This document shows positions 5,796 to 11,255 of a stretch of 11,779 bases of DNA, piece by piece; the stretch's first letter is position 1, and each line of letters starts with the position of its first letter. Both the position numbers and the translations under genes were made by a program. Source of the DNA: Actinomycetota bacterium (GTDB taxonomy: Bacteria; Actinomycetota; Thermoleophilia; Gaiellales; Gaiellaceae); assembly GCA_003162235.1 (NCBI GenBank), contig PMMN01000003.1, positions 6,895-18,673 of the forward strand. Direction: 5' to 3'. Below the pieces are notes generated by a model. That model searched no databases. It saw only the letters and a program-made list of their open reading frames with translations, and was not told the origin of the DNA.

Positions 5796-6743
5796 ATGTC
5801 TCGGCAGATCCCAGACAACGTTGTCGCCTCGATACGTGAGCATTCGCACGAGCAGCACGGGATGGACTGCCTGAAGTTGAGCGAGATCGGGCGTCGAAAC
5901 ACGCGCACTGCCGTCAGGAGTGTCTACTGGGTGCCTGCAGAGGACGAGCGCGGACCAACCTTTCGCTGCTCGCGCTGCCTGGTGGGCGAGGATCGCTACT
6001 ACGTTGATCTCGGCGCGCCCGCTCCGACCCGCGGCGTGCTCCCGCTCATCCGCCGCCACTTCGCTGAGGCGCATTCGCTCTCCGAACTTCCGCTTACAGA
6101 GATCTCCTTTGAGGGAAACGCAGTTCCCGGGAGGAAAGCGGTTTGGCTTCCGATGACCGAGGCGCACGGCGCCGGCATCGTCTGCAAGCTCTGTCCTGAA
6201 GGCAGAAGTCGGATCTTCCTGACCGATCCGCCGCACAGCGACGCCCGCCGTCACCGCTATCTCCGCCTTCAGTACCCGGAGCTTCTCCGCGGGTCTCAGC
6301 ACCGCGAGCCTCGCGAGCTTGCGGATTACCTGGACGCGTGGGACAGGGGACTCGTCGCTATAGGAGCCACCACGGACGCCGTCAGAAACGCGCTCGAGCG
6401 GGAACGAGAGATCGAGCCGTCGAAAGAGCCGAGCCTGCTCGAGCTAGCGCTGGGAAGACTAATGCTCGATGGCGTCGCGGCGGGCAAGAACATCTCCACC
6501 CTGATCAGAGGCCTGAGGAAGCTCGCTTGGGATAATCCGAACGCCCTGGCAATCCTCCTTGGCCGCACAGTTCCACAGCTCGCCGAGTACGAGTCCACAC
6601 AGAGCGCCGAGGACTTCATGGCCAGCACCGCGACGGTTCTTCAGATCTCTGTGCCGCGGGATATCAGAGTCAGCGAGCGGACGCTCTGGCGAATCTGGGG
6701 TGGGGTGAAAGGCTCCGGAGCGGCAGGTGCGGGTGGTTCCTAG
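5796..6743 (+). CDS. Unrecognised protein with two CxxC...H-H zinc-binding units
   Basis: The protein is about 315 aa; GTG (5793) and ATG (5796) are adjacent possible starts. Residues numbered from the GTG show two similar modules: FRCSRC (C59, C62) followed by LIRRHFAEAH (H89, H94), and VCKLC (C131, C134) followed by PPHSDARRH (H148, H154). Both look like zinc sites of widened C2H2 type, probably nucleic-acid or protein binding. An additional H-rich stretch (REHSHEQHGMDC) precedes them. Residues ~170-275 are helical, with LLELALGRLMLDGVAAGKN and LAILLGRTVPQLAEYES. The C-terminus is Gly/Ala-rich. I cannot assign a family. It is transcribed divergently from the integrase operon, a spot often used for element maintenance or control genes. 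A hairpin (6755-6792) follows its stop. Confidence 0.7.
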   Translation: MSRQIPDNVVASIREHSHEQHGMDCLKLSEIGRRNTRTAVRSVYWVPAEDERGPTFRCSRCLVGEDRYYVDLGAPAPTRGVLPLIRRHFAEAHSLSELPLTEISFEGNAVPGRKAVWLPMTEAHGAGIVCKLCPEGRSRIFLTDPPHSDARRHRYLRLQYPELLRGSQHREPRELADYLDAWDRGLVAIGATTDAVRNALEREREIEPSKEPSLLELALGRLMLDGVAAGKNISTLIRGLRKLAWDNPNALAILLGRTVPQLAEYESTQSAEDFMASTATVLQISVPRDIRVSERTLWRIWGGVKGSGAAGAGGS

Positions 6744-6754
6744 GCGTCCTACGC

Positions 6755-6792
6755 CGTCGGCACAACAGTGCGCCAGAAGACGCGTGCCGACG
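6755..6792 (+). terminator. Hairpin after the zinc-binding gene
   Basis: CGTCGGCAC (6755-6763) is perfectly complementary to GTGCCGACG (6784-6792), with a 20-base loop, 12 bp after the stop codon. No U-run follows. It is a plausible 3' hairpin or GC-rich actinobacterial-style terminator. Confidence 0.4.
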
Positions 6793-7060
6793 CGGCGTCG
6801 AGGCTACTTGTCTGTTCCGGCCAGGCGCTCCAGCAGTTGAGCGGCTGACCCATCAGAAGTCTCAGACCATCTGCCGTCAGGCGAGAGCACGCTCGCCCAC
6901 CCCACTCATCCACGGGGTCGGGACACGGTAGTGAGCGAGGGGGAGAGGAGGTAGGGGGTCGTGAAACCGGACGAGCCGTAACACACTCCCCGAGCCCCTA
7001 GTGAAGGAAGCTCGGCTGGCTCACCCCCTCGCGGCGCGGGCATCTAGGGTGCTCATTAGG

Positions 7061-7140
7061 CCGTATCTCTCACAATGTGAACCGTGTGCTTGCCAGCCTC
7101 GAGCCTCTGCATGTCACGGTGGTCTGAGTTCTGCTCGGGC
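7061..7140 (+). repeat. Copy 1 of a diverged ~80-bp direct repeat flanking the sigma/membrane pair
   Basis: Bases 7071-7110 match 8901-8940 at 35 of 40 positions, and all five differences are transitions. Weaker similarity extends upstream (ccgt..ct.) and downstream (gtctgag-ttctgctcgggc against gtccgaggttctgcccgggc, one gap). This copy ends about 50 bp before the sigma-factor ATG. See 8891-8971 for the partner. Confidence 0.7.
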
Positions 7141-7194
7141 TCGCATGTCGCTGGCGTAACATCGGCCCGGTTGCCGGCCACTTCCCCTATATGA
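7111..7194 (+). CDS. Possible 27-residue leader peptide overlapping the sigma-factor start
   Basis: An ATG at 7111 opens a 27-codon frame whose TGA (7192-7194) overlaps the sigma ATG (7191) as ATGA. The sigma gene has no ribosome site before its ATG, so translation of this frame could deliver ribosomes to it. There is no clear Shine-Dalgarno sequence for this ORF either, and its composition (MSRWSEFCSGS...) is not distinctive. It may be chance. Confidence 0.2.
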   Translation: MSRWSEFCSGSHVAGVTSARLPATSPI

Positions 7195-7790
7195 ACGTAA
7201 CTAGGAGGAGTCTCGGGAGGTCGGAGTCCGACGAGCAGCGGTTCGAGCGTCTCTACGAGCAGCACTTCGAGCGTGTCACTGCCTACCTGCTGGCACGCAC
7301 GGACCGGGACTCTGCTGCCGAGGCGGTCGCGCGCACCTTCGAGATCGCGTGGCGGCGCCTTCCTGACGTGCCGGTCGAGCCGCTGCCGTGGCTGCTCGGG
7401 GTCGCGCGTCGCGTGCTGGCCGATCAATGGCGGGCTCAGGGTCGTCGGAACGCGCTGGTCGAACATATCGCCGAGGCGCCCAGGGAGACATCCGACGATC
7501 ATGCGGAGACCTTGGCGGCCCGCGAGCTCGTGCTCGCCGCGATCAAAGATCTCACCCCGTTCCAGCAGGAGGCGCTTCTGCTGATCGCCTGGGACGGGCT
7601 GAGCGAGCGTGAGGCGGCAGCCGTGCTTGGCTGCTCGCGCGGGGCAGTCGCTCTGCGGCTACACCGCGCCCGCAAGCAGCTCCGTGCCGCGTTGGATCGC
7701 GCCGCCCCCGAGTCGAACCTCGTCGGCGATGCATCAGGCGACGCCGCGCCGCGCCGACCAGTCCACCCCTGCGCAAAGGAGACCACATGA
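7191..7790 (+). CDS. ECF-type RNA polymerase sigma factor
   Basis: The protein is 199 aa. Region 2 spans ~17-82 (FERLYEQHFERVTAYLLART, AEAVARTFEIAWRRL, LPWLLGVARRVLADQWR). Region 4 spans ~120-168 (LTPFQQEALLLIAWDGLSER, EAAAVLGCSRGAVALRLHRA, RKQLRAAL) with a normal helix-turn-helix for -35 binding. No region 1 or 3 is present, as expected for an ECF sigma. A proline/arginine-rich tail runs to the stop. The start is odd: the only in-frame candidate at this end is ATG 7191, with no ribosome site upstream and a perfect AGGAGG (7203-7208) inside codons 5-6, so a leaderless mRNA or coupling to a short upstream frame is likely. Its TGA overlaps the ATG of the membrane protein at 7787, the usual sigma/anti-sigma coupling. 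The inducing signal is unknown. Confidence 0.9.
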   Translation: MNVTRRSLGRSESDEQRFERLYEQHFERVTAYLLARTDRDSAAEAVARTFEIAWRRLPDVPVEPLPWLLGVARRVLADQWRAQGRRNALVEHIAEAPRETSDDHAETLAARELVLAAIKDLTPFQQEALLLIAWDGLSEREAAAVLGCSRGAVALRLHRARKQLRAALDRAAPESNLVGDASGDAAPRRPVHPCAKETT

Positions 7791-8701
7791 GCCACAACCT
7801 CGTTGAACTCGTGAGGGGCCTGCGTCCCGAGGACGCCGGCCGCGTCGATGAGCTCTTCCCCCCAGCGCAGCGGATCGAACTCTTCAAGGAGATCGTCAAC
7901 TCGGATCGATCGATCACCGCAGAGCCAGGTCGGCGCCGTCTGACGCCGTCACGACACACCCGGTGGTGGCCTTCAATGATCCGCCGTGTCCGGCGTCCGG
8001 TGCTGATCTCATCGCTCGGAGCGATCGCCGCGGTGGCGGTTGTCGCGTGGCTGATCGCAAGCTCGGCGGTGCGACCACAGGCGGCCGCGGCGGCTGTAGC
8101 GTTTCGCACCGGCGCCGATGGCGACATCGTCGCGACTGTAACCGACCCGTTCGCCGCGCAGAGCCGGCTGAAGGCCGCGTTTGCCGAGCACGGCCTGGAC
8201 ATCACCGTGAACCTCTTGCCAGTCTCGCCGAGCCTCGTCGGAACCGTCGTCTTCATCAGCGACAACGGCGGCGCTAGCGCGATTCAGCCGCTGCAGGGTG
8301 GCCCTTGCGTCACCGGCGGCGGAGGCTGCACGATCGGCTTGAAGATCCCTGCCACGTTCACCGGCCAGGGCGACATCACGCTTGGTCGCCCGGCCAAGCC
8401 GGGAGAGACCTATGAGTCGACGGCCAGCGCCTTCGGGCCGGGAGAAGTGCTGCACTGCAGCGGTCTGCTCGGGGCACGGGTGACCGCGGCGCTGCCGATT
8501 CTGCAAGCAGACAAGCTCACCGTCCAATGGCGCGAGAAAGCGACCGGGGCCATTGACGCGACTGCGCCGACAAGCAACTACATCCGGGGCGCCGACCCGA
8601 TCGCACCAGACACGGTCATGATTTGGACCCAACCCACTCCACTCCAAGGACGTACATCTCTTCCAGCGGCGTTTAAGAGTGCCCTCGATCAGGGTTGCTA
8701 G
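7787..8701 (+). CDS. Single-pass membrane protein coupled to the ECF sigma factor, probable anti-sigma or effector
   Basis: The protein is 304 aa; AAAGGAG (7775-7781) precedes the ATG by 5 bases. Residues 1-70 are cytoplasmic and helical (LVELVRGLRPEDAGRVDELF, QRIELFKEIVNSD). Residues ~71-94 form one membrane helix (PVLISSLGAIAAVAVVAWLI). The remainder is an extracytoplasmic domain of ~205 residues with short beta-strand-like stretches, a repeated GG-C pattern (GGPCVTGGGGCTIGLKIP), LHCSGL and a C-terminal Cys; these four cysteines could form disulfides. This topology and the ATGA overlap with the sigma gene fit an anti-sigma factor, but there is no HxxxCxxC zinc anti-sigma (ZAS) motif, so the assignment rests on context. 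In thermoleophilian genomes similar sigma plus one-TM hypothetical pairs are familiar to me, without known function. A strong terminator follows. Confidence 0.8.
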   Translation: MSHNLVELVRGLRPEDAGRVDELFPPAQRIELFKEIVNSDRSITAEPGRRRLTPSRHTRWWPSMIRRVRRPVLISSLGAIAAVAVVAWLIASSAVRPQAAAAAVAFRTGADGDIVATVTDPFAAQSRLKAAFAEHGLDITVNLLPVSPSLVGTVVFISDNGGASAIQPLQGGPCVTGGGGCTIGLKIPATFTGQGDITLGRPAKPGETYESTASAFGPGEVLHCSGLLGARVTAALPILQADKLTVQWREKATGAIDATAPTSNYIRGADPIAPDTVMIWTQPTPLQGRTSLPAAFKSALDQGC

Positions 8702-8712
8702 CCCAAGCACAA

Positions 8713-8747
8713 GCGCCCCGCGCCGCCGTTCAGGCGGTGCGGGGCGC
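8713..8747 (+). terminator. Strong GC hairpin terminator of the sigma/membrane operon
   Basis: A 15-bp stem (8713-8727 with 8733-8747, one G-U pair) encloses a 5-base loop (gttca), 11 bp after the stop at 8701. No U-run follows, as is common in high-GC actinobacteria. It cleanly ends the sigma operon. Confidence 0.75.
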
Positions 8748-9059
8748 CCGGCGTTCACTGACCGTCCGCGTCGTCTAGCCAAGACCGATTATTGGCCGCG
8801 AGTTCGAGGATCAGATTGCAGCGACGCCGCCAGCCGCGCTCAAGCCTACGCTTTGTCCGCCTCTGGTTCGCATGTTGGCCGGGGAAGTGGCCGTGCCTCG
8901 CACAATGCGAACCGCGTGCTTGTCAGCTTCGAGCCTCTACCGGCGAAGGAAGTCCGAGGTTCTGCCCGGGCGTGAACCTGACGTTGACGACAGCAAGGGC
9001 CGCTCCGCGAAACGCTCTTTCGGACGCGTCCTTTTTTGCCTAAGCCAAGCCAAGAACCC
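8748..9059. other. Gene-free stretch with the second repeat copy
   Basis: No credible gene is seen on either strand. It holds GGGGAAGTGGCCG (8881-8893), which recurs inverted at 7175-7187 just before the sigma ATG, and the repeat at 8891-8971. A short GGACGCGTCC palindrome followed by TTTTTT (9025-9040) could stop rightward transcription, but the stem is too short to be convincing. Confidence 0.4.
8891..8971 (+). repeat. Copy 2 of the diverged ~80-bp direct repeat
   Basis: This is the partner of 7061-7140: cacaatgcgaaccgcgtgct here against cacaatgtgaaccgtgtgct there, continuing through gagcctct. Together the copies bracket the sigma/membrane-protein operon. The exact 13-mer GGGGAAGTGGCCG overlaps its left edge. 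Confidence 0.7.
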
Positions 9060-9800
9060 CTAGAGCCTGTCTTCCGGCTTACGTTCATAGAACGGCGATA
9101 CTGTCCCCTTCTCTGTCCCCTTCCCGGGGGGAGACCACTCTGTGCCAGAGACCGCATGAGCTTCGTTCGTGGTTACATAACTGGACAGCGGGCCAGAGGC
9201 TCCAGGAATCGGATGCGGCGATTCAGCGGGTGGCAGATTCTCCAAGTGACTCGAAAAGAACTCCGCGTCCGATCGGTACGCCTTTTCCATGTCATCCAAC
9301 CGTTTGCTCATTGTCTCTCTGTTTATCTCTCCTTGATCTACGTCCAACAGCGGTTTCACTTTTGATTGATAGGCGTCGATCAGATCGTCGGCAAGCTGTA
9401 CAGCGTTGATAACTAGACCACCTGTCTCAACCACGCGAACTAGGTGCTCTTTTGGTTCGTTTTTCACTACCACTAGATCGCCTTTCACAACAAACACATG
9501 AGCGAGACCATGACGCGCGAGTTTGTAGATGGCTGTGCCCACAGACGCGCGAGGTTCATCGGGGTACAGATACTCACGCCAGAAGCTAGTGAAGTACGTC
9601 TCCCCACCTCTCTTGTGAAACGTCTCCTTGCTAACAAGTGCTCCTAGTAGCTCGATCCCCGCGAACGCGGTGAGGAGTAGCGGGTAGCCCACTCCCCCTT
9701 TTGTCTTTTCCGGAAGTCGCTCGGCACGCTTGAGCGTCTCAATGTCTTCGAAGAGGTAGCCCTCAACGGAATGTTTAAGAAAGTGGTCGAGGTCGCTCAC
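9060..9800 (-). CDS. HEPN-like protein with an Rx4H motif, candidate RNase/defence gene
   Basis: The protein is 246 aa from GTG 9800, chosen because AGGAGGG (9806-9812) lies 5 bases upstream; a longer frame from ATG 9842 would overlap the preceding gene and has no such site. The first ~140 residues are helical: HFLKHSVEGYLFEDIETLKR, GYPLLLTAFAGIELLGALV, TSFWREYLY, then TAIYKLARHGLAHVFVVKGD. RHGLAH (R96, H101) matches the R[N/H/D]xxxH catalytic signature of HEPN ribonucleases, placed near the end of a helix as in that family. The middle (~140-195) is helical and charged. The last ~50 residues (PPAESPHPIPGASGP...) look disordered and end in a repeat-derived tail (GKGTEKGTVSPFY). The gene sits 13 bp behind the 144-aa membrane protein in a low-GC cluster. 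HEPN membership is my reading of one motif plus helix order, not a confirmed match; it could be non-catalytic. Confidence 0.7.
   Translation of the reverse strand: MSDLDHFLKHSVEGYLFEDIETLKRAERLPEKTKGGVGYPLLLTAFAGIELLGALVSKETFHKRGGETYFTSFWREYLYPDEPRASVGTAIYKLARHGLAHVFVVKGDLVVVKNEPKEHLVRVVETGGLVINAVQLADDLIDAYQSKVKPLLDVDQGEINRETMSKRLDDMEKAYRSDAEFFSSHLENLPPAESPHPIPGASGPLSSYVTTNEAHAVSGTEWSPPGKGTEKGTVSPFYERKPEDRL
9101..9122. repeat. Tandem CTGTCCCCTT repeat in the 3' end of the HEPN-like gene
   Basis: CTGTCCCCTT occurs at 9101-9110 and 9113-9122, a 12-bp period; on the coding strand this reads AAGGGGACAG twice. It encodes the KGTEKGT part of the tail. AAGGGGACAG-type words are familiar from REP-like and transposon-end sequences, so the tail may derive from a small repeat element. 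That link is inference. Confidence 0.4.
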
Positions 9801-9813
9801 TGCGTCCCTCCTT

Positions 9814-10248
9814 TTAATGCGGCTGGATTCGGCTCCAGACAAAGCCCGAGGTCACTAGCTTGTGCGTTTCATGATTGGCGTACGTCGTGTGCACGAGAAG
9901 CGTGTCGCGATCTTTGATCTGTAGCTTCCAGAAGCCCCAAAGCTGCTGCTCCGGCCTGGTGTCCGAGTAATACCCCTCGCCGCCCTGAGGAAGGCGCTCG
10001 TCCATCGCGAACTTTCCAACGACTGAGCGACCGTCCTTCAAGCCCTCGTACTCAACAGCCAGGACGCTGCCAGCCACCTTTACCGATGCTCTCTCGTTGA
10101 GCGGCTGATCAGCTAGCTTCCGCTTAATCTCGTATAGGCCGCTCAAGCGGCGGTTTCGCCACCAGCGCCGACCGTACGCGACCGCCGCCCATATTCCTAT
10201 CGCCGCGATACCTGCGATTAATCCCCCTAAGAGCGCCCCCCAAGTCAT
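9814..10248 (-). CDS. Membrane-anchored protein of unknown function
   Basis: The protein is 144 aa; GGGAGGTG (10253-10260) stands 4 bases before the ATG, an excellent ribosome site. Residues ~4-24 (GALLGGLIAGIAAIGIWAAV) are one membrane helix, followed by a strongly basic stop-transfer (GRRWWRNRR), so the rest should be cytoplasmic. The ~110-residue domain looks beta-rich: VKVAGSVLAVEYEGL, RSVVGKFAMDERL, EQQLWGFWKLQI, DTLLVHTTYANH and SGFVWSRI. I do not recognise the family. Its TAA is 13 bp before the start of the HEPN-like gene, so the two are almost certainly cotranscribed. A membrane-bound sensor or partner paired with a possible RNase would be a sensible defence layout, but this is only inference. 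Confidence 0.75.
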   Translation of the reverse strand: MTWGALLGGLIAGIAAIGIWAAVAYGRRWWRNRRLSGLYEIKRKLADQPLNERASVKVAGSVLAVEYEGLKDGRSVVGKFAMDERLPQGGEGYYSDTRPEQQLWGFWKLQIKDRDTLLVHTTYANHETHKLVTSGFVWSRIQPH

Positions 10249-10283
10249 AACTCACCTCCCGCGTAACAGAGAGCACGATGCTA

Positions 10284-10305
10284 GTGGAGTGCCCGGACGC
10301 TCCAC
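10284..10305. promoter_or_regulatory. Inverted repeat between the two membrane-protein genes
   Basis: GTGGAG (10284-10289) and CTCCAC (10300-10305) form a 6-bp stem with a 10-base loop, in the 128-bp gap between the 178-aa and 144-aa genes. It could be a weak hairpin or an operator for a second promoter. Confidence 0.2.
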
Positions 10306-10376
10306 ACCGAGTGCACGCCAGATCGCTAAGAACTCGCAGACGCTTATCGGAACGTCTACGGGAGGGTTCCCATCGG

Positions 10377-10913
10377 CTAGCTACTCGCCGACCTTCGTTT
10401 CTTCGCTTCGGGAAGTTCCGTTAGGTCGGTTCTCATGAGCGCCGATACGTTCTCAAGTTGTTCTTTGAACCGTTCACGGTGCTCATACAACTCGTCTACT
10501 TCTTTCTTGAACGGCTTCTTCGGTTGTTGCACTTTCAGTACTTCGAGGGTTGCCGCTATCACTGTGATCTCTATTCCGAGATAGATGAGTTCCTTCGCAG
10601 CACCGACGACCTCTTCCGACCCGAACGCCGTTACCGTCGCATCCAGCTCGTGTAAATCCTTTTTGCTCGCTACTTTGTCGCTGAACACCCGGCTGGTTAC
10701 ACCCAAGGATTCGAGGTAGTCCGCCAGCTCATTCAGGTACGTCATGTACCGGTGATACGAGTCCGCTCGTCTCTCATACACCCTTTCGTCGAGAGCTAGC
10801 TGTCGCTCGTGACTGCGGTTTCTTTTCGCGATCGACCACGTAATAAGCGCGCTAGCGAATCCTGCTAGACCCGTCGCAACTACCCCCGCAAAGGCAACAT
10901 CTAACGCTGTCAT
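10377..10913 (-). CDS. N-terminally anchored helical/coiled-coil protein of unknown function
   Basis: The protein is 178 aa with ATG at 10913. Residues ~8-29 form one membrane helix (AGVVATGLAGFASALITWSI), followed by a basic AKRNRSHER. The remaining ~145 residues are predicted cytoplasmic, strongly helical and charged (LALDERVYERRADSYHRYMT, YLNELADYLESLGV, VVGAAKELIYLGIEITVIAA, VDELYEHRERFKEQLENVSA), with a basic C-terminus. This short TM plus helical-bundle layout is common among accessory hypothetical proteins; no catalytic motif is seen. There is no ribosome site before the ATG. It is the first gene of the low-GC minus-strand cluster, 128 bp ahead of the next, so it may or may not share their transcript. 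It lies between those genes and the tRNA scar at 11072-11101. Confidence 0.7.
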   Translation of the reverse strand: MTALDVAFAGVVATGLAGFASALITWSIAKRNRSHERQLALDERVYERRADSYHRYMTYLNELADYLESLGVTSRVFSDKVASKKDLHELDATVTAFGSEEVVGAAKELIYLGIEITVIAATLEVLKVQQPKKPFKKEVDELYEHRERFKEQLENVSALMRTDLTELPEAKKRRSASS

Positions 10914-11033
10914 TTGAAAACCAACGTATCACGCTTAAACAGCGAATTGGTGCGCGTTCCGGCCTGCCCGAAACCCACACAATGCCGAACGCTTGCAGAA
11001 ACGCTTGCCGTTGGCTCGTCGGCGGTCTTGCCT

Positions 11034-11064
11034 GAAAAGAGAAAAGCCCCGACTAGCGGAGCTT
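11034..11064 (-). terminator. Rho-independent terminator behind the tRNA fragment
   Basis: On the minus strand an 8-bp stem (arms 11057-11064 and 11044-11051, one G-U pair) with loop CTAGT is followed by a T-rich run (ttttctctttt). It sits in the right place and orientation to be the native terminator of the tRNA gene whose 3' end remains at 11072-11101. Confidence 0.7.
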
Positions 11065-11071
11065 ATCTCTG

Positions 11072-11101
11072 TGGGGGCGTACTGGGATCGAACCGGTGAC
11101 C
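11072..11101 (-). other. tRNA 3'-end fragment, probable attachment-site scar
   Basis: On the minus strand GGTCACCGGTTCGATCCC and then AGTACGCCCCCA match the variable-loop end, T-arm (loop TTCGATC, stem ACCGG/CCAGT) and acceptor strand of a tRNA. The T-stem has one C-A mismatch, and no anticodon or D-arm precedes it (the sequence there reads gcgacagccatatcgaaa), so this is not a functional tRNA. Tyrosine integrases that target tRNA 3' ends leave exactly such a displaced fragment. In that model the native terminator marks the host side (left) and the element extends to the right. The parent tRNA identity cannot be settled from 30 bases. Confidence 0.65.
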
Positions 11102-11148
11102 TTTCGATATGGCTGTCGCCTCGCGGCGCGATCCCTTGCGATAGCAAC

Positions 11149-11166
11149 TTTTGCCCAATCTTTGCC
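11149..11166 (+). repeat. Paired TTTTGCC/CTTTGCC repeat, 11-bp period
   Basis: TTTTGCC at 11149-11155 and CTTTGCC at 11160-11166 have the same spacing as the pair at 72-89 and the same order relative to a leftward terminator. They lie 48 bp to the right of the tRNA scar. An integrase or accessory-protein site is possible. Confidence 0.35.
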
Positions 11167-11255
11167 TGCCTCCGCTGACCTGAGCTGCTCTTAGCTGACC
11201 GAGCAGTGGTCAACCATGCGGTTCTGATCGGAGCAGACGTGGGTCGGGCGCCCTG

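Larger units (their letters stand above)
6744..7190 (+). other. 447-bp gap with nested inverted repeats (structured-RNA candidate)
   Basis: No convincing long gene lies here on either strand. GCGAGGGGG (6935-6943) pairs perfectly with CCCCCTCGC (7024-7032). Nested inside is a second hairpin, CCGAGC (6990-6995) with GCTCGG (7010-7015). Together they could fold as a long stem enclosing an inner hairpin, either as a small RNA or as the leader of the sigma-factor gene. The rest holds the 6755-6792 hairpin and one copy of an ~80-bp repeat (7061-7140). Confidence 0.35.
10914..11255. other. 342-bp gap: paired octamer, terminator, tRNA scar and att-like repeats
   Basis: No gene is seen. From left to right it holds two ACGCTTGC octamers 12 bp apart (10989-10996, 11001-11008), a leftward terminator (11034-11064), a tRNA 3'-end fragment (11072-11101), a TTTTGCC/CTTTGCC pair (11149-11166) and a hairpin CTGCTC/GAGCAG (11185-11190 with 11201-11206) flanked by GCTGACC repeats. 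This density of short repeats is what an attachment-site region would look like. Confidence 0.5.

Noticed and set aside
5763..6302. A 179-codon minus frame opposite the zinc-binding protein
   Set aside because: The plus frame has clear Cys/His modules and spans the full length; the minus frame is its antisense shadow.
11072..11160. A complete tRNA gene on the minus strand
   Set aside because: There is no anticodon stem-loop, D-arm or 5' acceptor strand upstream of the T-arm, and the T-stem has a mismatch.
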